DNA from: Armatimonadota bacterium
GTDB lineage: Bacteria; Armatimonadota; Fimbriimonadia; Fimbriimonadales; Fimbriimonadaceae
Length of the DNA stretch: 64,000 bases
Direction: 5' to 3'
Assembly (NCBI GenBank): GCA_022563855.1
Contig: JADFMN010000002.1
Location: 310,001 to 374,000 of the forward strand
In this document: positions 8,104 to 15,823 of the stretch, in pieces
Layout: the number at the start of each line of letters is the position of its first letter
Position numbering within the stretch: the stretch's first letter is position 1
The notes under the pieces: model-generated
Database searches by the model: none
What the model saw: only the letters and a program-made list of their open reading frames with translations
Told to the model about the DNA's origin: nothing
Program-made: the position numbers and the translations under genes

Positions 8104-9432
8104 TCAAGCTCTCGCCCGTACGACCCACTCCGGGTTGACCTCGCGCATCATCGGCGAGTCGACCATGCTGTGCCCGTGCTCGATGAAGTAGTCGAACTCC
8201 TCGGGGAACACCTTGATCGCTGCGACGACCGGCCACGCCGCCGCGTCGCCGAGGCCGCAGAACGAGCGGCCGTCGATCTGGCTGCAGATCTCCAGCAGCT
8301 GCTCCTTATCGCCTTTGCGCCCGTCGCCTCTCATGATTCGCTCTAGCAGGTGCTCCATCCAGCGTGTGCCCTCGCGGCACGGGGTGCACAGGCCGCACGA
8401 CTCCTCAGCGTAGAACCGCGCCGTGCGCCAGATGAAGCTGACGATGCAGGTTTGGTCGTTCAGGAAGATGCAGCCGCCGCTGCCGACCATCGAGCCGACC
8501 TCTTCCATCTCCTCGTAACCGAGGATCGCTTTTTCCGTGTCTTCCTTGTTGATCATCGGGACGGACGATCCTCCCGGCACGCACGCCTTCAGCTCGCCTC
8601 CCGTCATGCCGCCTGCGAGGCTGAGCAGCTCGATCAGTGGGGTGCCAAACTCGATCTCGTAGTTGCCGGGCTTCTTGACGTGGCCGCTGACCGAGAACAC
8701 CTTCGTGCCGGTCGAGCGCTGCGTGCTGGCGCCCATCTTCGCGAACCACTCGCCGCCTCGATCGACGATGAACGGTGCGCAGCAGAACGTCTCGACGTTG
8801 TTGATGAGCGTCGGCAGGTTCCACAAGCCGCCCACGGTCGGCAGCGGGCCGTGCGGGAACTTCAGCCGCGGCATGCCTCTTTCGCCCATCAGTGAGTTCA
8901 TCATGGCGCTCTCCTCGCCGCACTCGTAGCTGCCGGCGCCCATGTGGATGTGCAGGTCGAAGTCGAACCCTTTGCCCAAGACGTCCTTGCCCAGCAGCCC
9001 GGCCTCGTACGCCTCGTCGATCGCCGTGCGCAGAATCTTTGCGGCGTCCATGAACTCCGCTCGAATGTAGATGTATCCGACGGTGCTCAGGGTGCAGTAC
9101 CCCGCGATCGTCATGCCCTCGATCATCTGGAACGGGCACCGCTCCATCAGCTCCTTGTCCTTGAAGGTTCCGGGCTCGCCCTCGTCGGCGTTGCTGAGCA
9201 CGTAGTGGGGCTTGTCGGTGTCCTTTGGCAGGCCGTTCCACTTGATCCACGCCGGGAACCCTGCGCCTCCGCGTCCTCGCAGTCCGCTCGCCTTGATCTC
9301 GTCGATCACGGCTTGCCTGTCTATCTCGACGGCCTTGGCGAGGGCGTTGTAGCCGCCTGTGGCTTTGTAGCCGGCGAGGGTCGCGTAAGCGGGATCGTGC
9401 GCGTGTTCGAGCAGAAGCTTCAGTTCAGCCAT
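8104..9432 (-). CDS. nuoF: NADH-quinone oxidoreductase subunit F
   Basis: 442-residue flavoprotein subunit of respiratory complex I; oxidises NADH and passes electrons through FMN and a 4Fe-4S cluster. GLRGRGGAGFPAW is the nucleotide/FMN glycine-rich loop, SNADEGEPGTFKD the FMN contact region, and ESCGLCTPCREGT plus a later Cys in RSFCGLGDAA bind the 4Fe-4S centre. I chose ATG 9432 because TACACT lies ten bases upstream on the minus strand; an in-frame GTG at 9453 would add seven residues. nuoE normally sits beside nuoF, but here an opposite-strand dGTPase unit lies between them. The downstream cyclase gene is on the same strand 93 bases later. Confidence 0.96.
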   Translation of the reverse strand: MAELKLLLEHAHDPAYATLAGYKATGGYNALAKAVEIDRQAVIDEIKASGLRGRGGAGFPAWIKWNGLPKDTDKPHYVLSNADEGEPGTFKDKELMERCPFQMIEGMTIAGYCTLSTVGYIYIRAEFMDAAKILRTAIDEAYEAGLLGKDVLGKGFDFDLHIHMGAGSYECGEESAMMNSLMGERGMPRLKFPHGPLPTVGGLWNLPTLINNVETFCCAPFIVDRGGEWFAKMGASTQRSTGTKVFSVSGHVKKPGNYEIEFGTPLIELLSLAGGMTGGELKACVPGGSSVPMINKEDTEKAILGYEEMEEVGSMVGSGGCIFLNDQTCIVSFIWRTARFYAEESCGLCTPCREGTRWMEHLLERIMRGDGRKGDKEQLLEICSQIDGRSFCGLGDAAAWPVVAAIKVFPEEFDYFIEHGHSMVDSPMMREVNPEWVVRARA

Positions 9433-9461
9433 TGGCACGAGAAGTGTACCCACGGTATGAT
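9432..9461 (+). promoter_or_regulatory. promoter for the small-protein/dGTPase operon
   Basis: TTGGCA (9432-9437), 18-base spacer, TATGAT (9456-9461), close to sigma-70 consensus. It overlaps the nuoF start region, where TACACT on the minus strand (9443-9448) may drive nuoF, so the two divergent promoters interleave. Confidence 0.6.
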
Positions 9462-9519
9462 GAGAGCCCTACTTTCGGTCGGCGAGCATCGAACAGTAGG
9501 AAGGAGGCGTCCATAACTT

Positions 9520-9735
9520 ATGGCATTGGCAACTGCACTTGAGGAGAAAAAGAAAGTTCTTGAACAGGTCTTGAGCAACCTGGGCAGCGATGATGGTCCG
9601 AGGACGGTGGAGGGTCTGCTACAGGCTCTGTCAGATCGATTTCATGAGGATCTGATTGCTCATGCGATACTTGACCTCTTGCGAAAAGGCAGTATAGTTC
9701 GAGACGATAACGGCAGTCTGGTCCTACTCCAATAG
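9520..9735 (+). CDS. small winged-helix-like protein upstream of dGTPase
   Basis: 71-residue acidic protein preceded by a strong ribosome site (AGGAGG, 9502-9507). Residues ~30-70 have the helix-helix-hairpin pattern of a small winged-helix fold (VEGLLQALSDRF, AHAILDLLRKGSI, then a short two-strand tail). This is inferred from pattern only; I do not recognise a family. The dGTPase gene begins 28 bases later on the same strand, so they form one transcription unit. A transcriptional or accessory role for the enzyme is possible. Confidence 0.65.
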   Translation: MALATALEEKKKVLEQVLSNLGSDDGPRTVEGLLQALSDRFHEDLIAHAILDLLRKGSIVRDDNGSLVLLQ

Positions 9736-9762
9736 GATCAGTGAGAGCCTGAGGTTCGTTCA

Positions 9763-11037
9763 ATGGCGGAAAATCCAAGGGAGCACAGATACTTTACTGG
9801 CAACCCCCCGGAAGACAATCGATCTCAGTTTGAGAGAGATCGAGATCGGGTGCTACACAGCGGTTACTTTCGGCGCCTATCGGGAGTAAGCCAGGTTGCT
9901 TCGGCTGCCGATGGAGACCACTTTCACAATCGTCTAAGTCATACGCTAGAAGTCGCTCAGATCTCGCGCCGGATGGCGGAACACCTGGCCAAGTCAAGTG
10001 AGGTTAGCAAAGAGCTCCTACCGAATGCAGACGTCGCTGAGACTGCGGCACTCGCGCACGATCTTGGACACCCGCCATTTGGTCACGTCGGCGGATCCGC
10101 AATCGAGGGTTTTGTCAACGCACGAACTGGGGGAACAGACGGATTCGAAGGCAATGCCCAGTCCTTCCGAGTTGTTGTACGGCTAACGAGGCGTGAGGAC
10201 GATTTCGGGGGACTTGATCTAACTCGAGCTTCGTTGGCCGCGATCGTGAAGTACCCCTGGCTTGGGGGCTCGGAGAACGCACTCTCGATAGGCAAGTATG
10301 GAGCTTACGAGACAGAGAAGGAGGTGTATGAGGACGCAATGGAATGTGTCCTGGGCGTTGCCAACCGGTCAGTGGAGGCTGAAATAATGGACTGGGCAGA
10401 CGACATTGCGTACTCCATTCACGACGTATACGACTTCTATCGAGCTGGCAAGATACCCCTTGCAAGACTTGCCCGCGACCCAATGGAGTGGGCCCCGATC
10501 TTCGAGAGACTGAAACATGAGGATCCAGACGCTTTGCGGAATGCGGCAGTCGAACTGAGGGACGACCTCCACCTAGTGCCAAGTACAGAGTTTAATGGTG
10601 GTGCGTCGCATAGGGCTCGGATGCGTCAGTTGTCTTCCTACCTGATTTCAATGTTCATCCTGAAGTCCACAAAGTTAGTGGATCCTTCCGAAAACAACGG
10701 GGATTTCTTGGCTATCGATGAACGAGCACGTCTCAAGGTGGCTCTTCTGAAGAAACTCGTCTGGCACTTTGTAATCGAGGATCAAGCCTTGGCCGCTCAG
10801 CAAGTTGGTCAAAGGCAGTGCTTGAAGAAGATTCTCGCTGCGACTTGGGTCGATATGAAGAGAGAACGACAGATCATCCTGCCGCTTTCGCATCGAGAAC
10901 TACTAGAGTCCGGCAGCCCTCCTGGTCGAGTTCTCGCTGACTTCCTTTCGAATTTAACAGAGCGCCAAGCTCTCGCGCTGTACCGCAGATTAGTGGGTCT
11001 TCAGGAAGGCTCGATCATGGATGTCATCACGATCTAA
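9763..11037 (+). CDS. dGTPase-like HD-domain deoxynucleotide triphosphohydrolase
   Basis: 424-residue enzyme of the dGTPase (Dgt) family, which splits dNTPs to deoxynucleosides and triphosphate. Family marks in order: RDRVLHSGYFRRLSGVSQV, HNRLSHTLEVAQ (first metal His), AALAHDLGHPPFGHVGG (HD motif), FEGNAQSFR, and MDWADDIAYSIHD (last metal Asp). The gene lies on the plus strand inside a minus-strand complex I cluster. Its codons look more AT-rich than those of the nuo genes, consistent with acquisition. The stop overlaps the nuoE stop by three to four bases. Related enzymes act in dNTP control, and some in anti-phage defence; which applies here is unknown. Confidence 0.9.
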   Translation: MAENPREHRYFTGNPPEDNRSQFERDRDRVLHSGYFRRLSGVSQVASAADGDHFHNRLSHTLEVAQISRRMAEHLAKSSEVSKELLPNADVAETAALAHDLGHPPFGHVGGSAIEGFVNARTGGTDGFEGNAQSFRVVVRLTRREDDFGGLDLTRASLAAIVKYPWLGGSENALSIGKYGAYETEKEVYEDAMECVLGVANRSVEAEIMDWADDIAYSIHDVYDFYRAGKIPLARLARDPMEWAPIFERLKHEDPDALRNAAVELRDDLHLVPSTEFNGGASHRARMRQLSSYLISMFILKSTKLVDPSENNGDFLAIDERARLKVALLKKLVWHFVIEDQALAAQQVGQRQCLKKILAATWVDMKRERQIILPLSHRELLESGSPPGRVLADFLSNLTERQALALYRRLVGLQEGSIMDVITI

Positions 11038-11651
11038 CCCTTCTCACCAGGCATCAGATGGACTCTGACGACCTCGTCGGCCAGTTGCACGACCGTCGAT
11101 TCCTTCGTCGCTCGGAGCTTGTCGAGCAGCGCGTCCACCTTTGCGTCGTCCATCGGACCGTAGTACTGGTCGCCGACCTGCAGGAGCGGCGCGCGGTCGC
11201 AGGCGTCGAGGCACTCGACCTCGTGCAGGGTGAAAACACCGTCCTCGGTCGTCTCGCCGAAGTCTATCCCGAGCTTCTTCTTCAGGTGCGATGCCAGCTT
11301 GTACGCGCCGCACATGTGGCAGGTGAGGCACGTGCAGACCTCGATCATGTGTCTGCCGACCGGGTGGTCGACGTTGAACATCGTGTAGAACGTGGCCACG
11401 CCCTCAACCTCGGCGAACGTCCTCTTCAGCCGGGCGGAGACCTCCAACATCGCTTCGGGCGGCAGCCATCCGCCGTACTCGCGCTGCGCGATCCACAGCG
11501 CGGGGAGGATGCACGACTTCTTGTCCGGGTAGTGGGTCAGAATCGCGTCTAGCTGGGCGATCGCCTTTTTGCTGAACAGCAGCTTGAGGTCTTCTAGCTT
11601 TGGCGCCTTCGGCCGGTCGGAGGTGACGGTGAGTTGGGTGAGGTCGCTCAC
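11034..11651 (-). CDS. nuoE: NADH-quinone oxidoreductase subunit E
   Basis: 205-residue 2Fe-2S subunit of the complex I NADH module. Thioredoxin-like fold with cluster ligands in EVCTCLTC (C-X4-C pattern) and ECLDACD. The N-terminal helical part, with LPALWIAQREYGGWLP and GVATFYTMF, is typical. Start is GTG 11651. TAAACT at 11659-11664 on the minus strand lies seven bases upstream, suggesting a leaderless transcript and independent expression from nuoD. The C-terminus runs ~30 residues past the last cluster Cys. Confidence 0.95.
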   Translation of the reverse strand: MSDLTQLTVTSDRPKAPKLEDLKLLFSKKAIAQLDAILTHYPDKKSCILPALWIAQREYGGWLPPEAMLEVSARLKRTFAEVEGVATFYTMFNVDHPVGRHMIEVCTCLTCHMCGAYKLASHLKKKLGIDFGETTEDGVFTLHEVECLDACDRAPLLQVGDQYYGPMDDAKVDALLDKLRATKESTVVQLADEVVRVHLMPGEKG

Positions 11652-12021
11652 GAGCAGCAGTTTACTCCGGGGGCTCGTAGGCTGTGGGGACGGTTACCGC
11701 CTGCGGCGGAGCGTGCCACGGTCAGGCCTTGGCCTTTGGACTCTCAGTCGAAACAGGTCCAAGCCCCAACCTAACCTCCCCCGGCCACGACAGTCTTTGG
11801 CAGACGGCGGCCAGCAGGCCTGGGGAGGGACGGGGCAGATCAACGGTGTGCCACGGTCAGGCCCGGAGGGTCTGTTTGTGCTTATCGGAGCGCGGACTCT
11901 TAGTCCGCATCCCGTCCTTCGGACTCTTAGTCCGATGAACGAGGCGCACGACAGCAATGGTCACCCAGGAGGACGACCCTCCATCAGTGAAGTCCCGAGT
12001 TATGAGTCCGAAACTCCAAAA
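11652..12021. repeat. 370-base spacer between nuoE and nuoD carrying dispersed repeats
   Basis: No gene is evident. It holds GTGCCACGGTCAGGCC twice (11713-11728, 11848-11863), the second continuing to CGGAGGGT at 11871, and CCTAACCTCCCCCGGCCACG at 11770-11789. The same 20-mer recurs at 56497-56516, and the 24-base 11848-11871 recurs in reverse at 56579-56602. Two hairpins, CGGACT-CTT-AGTCCG, lie at 11893-11907 and 11920-11934. This is a non-coding dispersed repeat that has split the nuo operon. Confidence 0.75.
11659..11664 (-). promoter_or_regulatory. -10 box for leaderless nuoE mRNA
   Basis: TAAACT on the minus strand, seven bases before GTG 11651. The spacing puts the transcription start at or next to the start codon. 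Confidence 0.45.
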
Positions 12022-13239
12022 TTACCGGTCGATCTCGCCCAGCACGATGTCGATGGAGCCGATGATCGTGATGAGATCGGCGATGAGCCGCCCCTTGGCC
12101 ATGACCTCGAGCGACTTGAGGTTCATGAACGAGGACGGGCGCTCGTGCCAGCGGTACGGCCGGTTGCCGCCATCGCTGACGATGTAGAACCCCAGCTCTC
12201 CCTTTGAGCCCTCGATGCCGACGTACGCCTCGCCGGCGGGCACGTGGAACCCCTCGGTGTACAGCTTGAAGAAGTGGATGACCGCCTCCATCGAGGTGTC
12301 GATTTCCCCCGTCGGCGGAGGAGCGATTTTCCGGTCTTCGGTCCAGAAACCGCCTTCGGGCAGCCCGTCGATCGCCTGTCGGATGATCTTGCAGCTCTCT
12401 TTCATCTCGGCGATCCGCACCAGGAACCTGTCGTAGCAGTCGCCCTTCGTGCCGATCGGGATCATGAAGTCGAAATCTTCGTAGCTGCAGTACGGGTTCG
12501 ACTTGCGCATGTCGAGCGGGACGCCGCTGGCCCGGGCGATCGGGCCGGAGCAGCCCAGCGCCAGGGCTTCTTCACCGGTCAGCACGCCGACGCCCTGGGT
12601 CCGCAGCTTCCAGATCGGATTCTCGACCAGAAGAGTCTCGACCTGCCCAAGCTCGCTGGGGAACTTCTTGAGGAACTTCCTCAGACGTTTCTCGAATCCG
12701 TCAGGCATGTCGCCTCGCAGGCCGCCGGGAACGATCCAACTCGGCATCATGCGAGCCCCAGAGAACATCTCGAACAGGTCGAGGATCATCTCGCGCTGCT
12801 GCATGATGTAGAAGAACGGGGTCATGGCGCCGAGGTCGAGCGCGTGGGTGCCGAGCCAGACGCAGTGACTGGCCACTCGGCTCAACTCGGTGAGAATGAC
12901 GCGAAGGTACTGGGCGCGCTTCGGGATTTCACATCCCAGCAGTTTCTCGACCGTGAGCGCGTGCGCGAGGTTGTTGCCGTTCGCATTGAGGTAGTCCATG
13001 CGATCGGTCATGACCACGCATTTGTGGTACTGCTGAAACTCGCCCTCCTTCTCCATGCCGGAGTGCAGATACCCGATCACACACTTAGCATTGAGGATCG
13101 TCTCGCCGTCCAACTCGCAGATGATGCGGAGGACGCCGTGGGTCGACGGGTGCTGGGGCCCAAGGTTGACGACCATCGTGTTCTCGCCGATCCTTTCGTA
13201 CACGGTTTCGGTAGACGGCAAGAAGGTCTTGTGTTCCAT
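12022..13239 (-). CDS. nuoD: NADH-quinone oxidoreductase subunit D
   Basis: 405-residue 49-kDa-type subunit of complex I, forming part of the quinone pocket where the peripheral arm meets the membrane. Signatures: NLGPQHPSTHGVLR, the conserved His-containing GYLHSGMEK, MDYLNANGNN, GTHALDLGAMTPF and the C-terminal IVLGEIDR. Length is normal for a stand-alone NuoD. It is separated from nuoC by a lipoprotein gene, a pseudopilin gene and a terminator, so it probably has its own promoter; none is obvious in the 92 bases before the start. Confidence 0.96.
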   Translation of the reverse strand: MEHKTFLPSTETVYERIGENTMVVNLGPQHPSTHGVLRIICELDGETILNAKCVIGYLHSGMEKEGEFQQYHKCVVMTDRMDYLNANGNNLAHALTVEKLLGCEIPKRAQYLRVILTELSRVASHCVWLGTHALDLGAMTPFFYIMQQREMILDLFEMFSGARMMPSWIVPGGLRGDMPDGFEKRLRKFLKKFPSELGQVETLLVENPIWKLRTQGVGVLTGEEALALGCSGPIARASGVPLDMRKSNPYCSYEDFDFMIPIGTKGDCYDRFLVRIAEMKESCKIIRQAIDGLPEGGFWTEDRKIAPPPTGEIDTSMEAVIHFFKLYTEGFHVPAGEAYVGIEGSKGELGFYIVSDGGNRPYRWHERPSSFMNLKSLEVMAKGRLIADLITIIGSIDIVLGEIDR

Positions 13240-13330
13240 TTGGCAGCTTGGCTTAAGGCCAAGGCAAGGTTACCCGAGAGGTTGGGTCTCACTAGACCAG
13301 GTGGGGGACGGGCGATTGCGACGGTCGAAC

Positions 13331-13365
13331 AAAATGAAGTCCCCGGTTTTTATACCGGGGACTTC
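13331..13365 (-). terminator. strong intrinsic terminator after lipoprotein gene
   Basis: GAAGTCCCCGGT (13336-13347) and ACCGGGGACTTC (13354-13365) give a perfect 12-base-pair stem with a 6-base loop. On the minus strand it is followed by a T-rich run (ATTTTGTT). It ends the pseudopilin-lipoprotein unit before nuoD. Confidence 0.85.
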
Positions 13366-13391
13366 GTCATTGTAGGTTATGACGAGAACGA

Positions 13392-13586
13392 TTACTCGTC
13401 TGCTTCCATCAGTTCGGCAGCGCTCTCTTCCGCAACGCCAGTGCCCGGTCGGGCAGCGTCGTCAACGTCACCCATCTGCGGCACATCGGCATCAGAATCA
13501 TCGGTAGAGGCATCGTCTGAGCCACAGCCAGCAAACAGCAGGCAACTGCCCAGAATCATCGAACATACAAGTAGCTTTCGGATCAT
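13392..13586 (-). CDS. small lipoprotein
   Basis: 64-residue predicted lipoprotein. MIRK is followed by a hydrophobic stretch and a lipobox LLFAGC with lipidated Cys at residue 21. The mature part is about 40 residues, very acidic (Asp/Glu/Ser rich: GSDDASTDDSDADV) and probably disordered. ATG 13586 gives a proper signal peptide; a TTG three codons upstream is also possible. It follows the pseudopilin gene by about 16 bases and precedes a strong terminator, so the two form an operon. No family recognised. Confidence 0.75.
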   Translation of the reverse strand: MIRKLLVCSMILGSCLLFAGCGSDDASTDDSDADVPQMGDVDDAARPGTGVAEESAAELMEADE

Positions 13587-13602
13587 TTTCGTCAAGTCAG
13601 AC

Positions 13603-14496
13603 CTACCAGCCGTGCGGGTTCAGACCCGGCAGAACCTTCCAAGAGCGACCAGATTGGTTCGCTTCGTGGCCCTCGTAAAAGTAGCCGCGAACGTCAGTCG
13701 ATCTGGCGGATGTGTCGGTGGCGACGAACGTTGTTCGACCGCGTGCGACTGCGCACCACGTGCCGTCGCGCCTGTCGACCGGTCGGGTCAGCGTGTTAGG
13801 GCCAGCCCAGCCGTAGTCGTTGCCGTTGCGGTTCCAGCCTACCGGAACCCACTTCACGCACCAGCGCATCGGGCCGCCGGAGAGGTCGCCAAAGGTGCCC
13901 ATGACAGCCCACCAGACGTCCCAGTTGTTGCCTTCAAAGACCATGGCCGTGCCAGATACGTCTTCGATGCCACTAGTGGACAGCGAAGGATGGTGGATTC
14001 TCTTCAGCCAGTCAGGCCGCGAGTTGTCCAAGTTCACGAAGCCAGCGATGCCAGTGTAGCGAACGTCTTGTCCGAGGTGGACGCCCAACCAGTAACCATT
14101 AGTTGCTGGAATGGAAGCGCCAGAGGTGAAGGCTCGCGGAACGAGAGCCATGTCCTGCAGGCGAAGCCACGTCGTGTAGATAGTTCCCTCAATGATGGGA
14201 TCTCGCTTCGGGTGAGTTACGATGTCGTAATTCCTCATGTAGGGCTGTACGAGGTCTTGCCAGCCGAGGTCGATGGGCAAAATCGGGTGAGATGCCATCG
14301 TCGGCGACCAAAGATCGTCGTAGTCAGCCGCATAGAGCATATGTGCCGTGCCAATTTGCTTCACGTTGCTTAGCAACGCCGTATTCTTCGCGGACTCCTT
14401 GGCCTGTGCAAACACAGGGAAGAGAATCGCAGCGAGAATCGCAATGATAGCGATGACGACGAGCAGCTCAATTAGCGTAAACGCTTTCTTTCGCAT
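13603..14496 (-). CDS. large pseudopilin, prepilin N-terminal methylation domain
   Basis: 297-residue pseudopilin. MRKKA precedes [19 protein letters not shown] and [13 protein letters not shown]; then [25 protein letters not shown], closely related to the genes at 3529 and 54209. The frame is open upstream to 14550, but ATG 14496 gives the correct leader and has GGAG about 12 bases upstream. The globular domain is rich in Trp, Asp and Asn. A promoter lies ~115 bases upstream. The unit interrupts the complex I cluster between nuoC and nuoD. Confidence 0.87.
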   Translation of the reverse strand: MRKKAFTLIELLVVIAIIAILAAILFPVFAQAKESAKNTALLSNVKQIGTAHMLYAADYDDLWSPTMASHPILPIDLGWQDLVQPYMRNYDIVTHPKRDPIIEGTIYTTWLRLQDMALVPRAFTSGASIPATNGYWLGVHLGQDVRYTGIAGFVNLDNSRPDWLKRIHHPSLSTSGIEDVSGTAMVFEGNNWDVWWAVMGTFGDLSGGPMRWCVKWVPVGWNRNGNDYGWAGPNTLTRPVDRRDGTWCAVARGRTTFVATDTSARSTDVRGYFYEGHEANQSGRSWKVLPGLNPHGW

Positions 14497-14611
14497 ATTA
14501 TCAATTTTCTCCAAATAATTGCTCCAAGCGACGTTTGTCGCCTGAACCACAGCTTCTAAACGGGTACACGCTCAGATACGCCGAGCGAGACTAGCTCGAA
14601 GCCGTACGGCC

Positions 14612-14640
14612 ATTGTACGACAAGATGCGTACCGAATCAA
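14612..14640 (-). promoter_or_regulatory. sigma-70-type promoter for the pseudopilin-lipoprotein unit
   Basis: On the minus strand TTGATT (14640-14635), exactly 17 bases, TACAAT (14617-14612). Transcription would begin near 14605, giving a leader of about 110 bases before ATG 14496. Confidence 0.6.
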
Positions 14641-14737
14641 GTTTTAACTGGAAAAAGTGTTAGATTTTGTGGCTGCCCCGGCGATTTTGCTGGGAGAACC
14701 GGCCAGCGGAGGGCGTTCTCGCCCGAGATATAGGTGC

Positions 14738-15340
14738 TTATCGGCCGCCGATCTTCTCGCTTCCAGTCTCGCCCTCGAAGCTTTCTCCGGCGTGCGGAGT
14801 CGATTCGTCCTCGACCGCAGGCCCTTCGGTGCCTTGGGCAAACACCACGTCCTCGCCACCCAGCGGCTCGTCCTTCCTCAGAGGATGGCCCTTCCAGTTG
14901 TCGGGCAGCAGGAATCGCCCAGAGTGCTGATTCCCTTCGAAAACGACGCCGAACAAATCCCAAATCTCCCTTTCCGGATACTCTGCTCCCAAGAACACGT
15001 GCTTGGCGGTCGGCACAGACTGGCCGTCGTCAACGCCGACTTTGAGGTAGATCCTGGACAGGTTCTTCGTCGAGTACAGGTTGTAGACGACCTCGAATCG
15101 CCCGTCAACGTCGCGCTCGCCTTTCCAAGTCAAATAATCGACTCCGAGACACTCGACGAAGTAGTCGTACGCCAAGTCGGCATCGTCCTTCAAGAACTGG
15201 ATGACGTCGGCGATCTTCTCGCGCCGGATGCAAAGGTACGTCTCGTCGAGCTTGTCGCAGACCTTTGTGAGCGCGCCGCCGAACGCCTCTCGAATCTTGA
15301 TCGCCTCGAGTCGCTCTGATCCGACGGCAGGGCCCGTCAT
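14738..15340 (-). CDS. nuoC: NADH-quinone oxidoreductase subunit C
   Basis: 200-residue 30-kDa-type subunit of complex I. The family signature appears as EYPEREIWDLFGVVFEGN followed by LLPDNWKGHPLRKDEPL. The last ~40 residues (EGPAVEDESTPHAGE...) are an acidic extension not needed for the fold. It begins two bases after the nuoA stop, so the two are co-transcribed. nuoB, usually between nuoA and nuoC, is missing. Confidence 0.95.
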   Translation of the reverse strand: MTGPAVGSERLEAIKIREAFGGALTKVCDKLDETYLCIRREKIADVIQFLKDDADLAYDYFVECLGVDYLTWKGERDVDGRFEVVYNLYSTKNLSRIYLKVGVDDGQSVPTAKHVFLGAEYPEREIWDLFGVVFEGNQHSGRFLLPDNWKGHPLRKDEPLGGEDVVFAQGTEGPAVEDESTPHAGESFEGETGSEKIGGR

Positions 15341-15342
15341 CG

Positions 15343-15768
15343 TTACGATCCGCTCCCAGATGGCAGTTCAGCCACCTTCTCCAGGGCTATCGTCGTTTCT
15401 TCGTCCCAGTCGATGGCGCCCACTCGGATGATATACACGTCGCCGATGATCCACAGCGCCATGTAGATGGCGGTCACTACGCCCGTAAAGACCTTGAATT
15501 CAAGCGGAGCGTCCTTAAACACCGTCATCAGGCTCCACAGAAACACGACCTCGATGTCGAAGAGCACAAAGATGATGGCTACCAGATAGAACTTGATCGG
15601 AATCCGCTCCTGCCCCGTTCCGATCGGCTCGACCCCGCATTCGTACGGCGAGCTCTTATAGGGAGTGAGCTTCTTCGGGCCGAGAACCCAGCTCAGGGTC
15701 ACCATCGCCGCGCAGATAACGGCGGCGGCCACAAGCAGCAGGAGGATCGGCATGAACGCCCCGAACAT
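15343..15768 (-). CDS. nuoA: NADH-quinone oxidoreductase subunit A
   Basis: 141-residue membrane subunit with three transmembrane helices (~residues 5-28, 62-84, 92-114). The conserved loop YECGVEPIGTGQERIPIKFYL and the acidic helix segment FVLFDIEVVFLW are diagnostic. It is slightly longer than usual because of a hydrophilic C-terminal tail. TAACAT at 15775-15780 (minus) lies six bases before the ATG. The gene is divergent from trpD, with 55 bases between the two starts. Confidence 0.95.
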   Translation of the reverse strand: MFGAFMPILLLLVAAAVICAAMVTLSWVLGPKKLTPYKSSPYECGVEPIGTGQERIPIKFYLVAIIFVLFDIEVVFLWSLMTVFKDAPLEFKVFTGVVTAIYMALWIIGDVYIIRVGAIDWDEETTIALEKVAELPSGSGS

Positions 15769-15774
15769 GGCGGG

Positions 15775-15780
15775 ATGTTA
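15775..15780 (-). promoter_or_regulatory. -10 box for leaderless nuoA mRNA
   Basis: TAACAT on the minus strand, six bases before ATG 15768. It faces the trpD box at 15812-15817. Confidence 0.45.
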
Positions 15781-15811
15781 CCTCGCTGTTCAGGCGACGG
15801 ATGTGTCCAAG

Positions 15812-15817
15812 TAAACT
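15812..15817 (+). promoter_or_regulatory. -10 box for leaderless trpD mRNA
   Basis: TAAACT, six bases before ATG 15824. No ribosome site is visible, fitting a leaderless transcript. There is no room for a trp leader-peptide attenuator. Confidence 0.5.
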
Positions 15818-15823
15818 AGCCGC

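Noticed and set aside
12244-14373. Plus-strand open frame of ~700 codons opposite nuoD and a pseudopilin gene
   Set aside because: It mirrors two well-identified minus-strand genes and a terminator; its translation is low-complexity and lacks a ribosome site.
15781-15823. trp attenuator or leader peptide before trpD
   Set aside because: Only 55 bases separate the divergent nuoA and trpD starts and no Trp-codon run or terminator hairpin is present.
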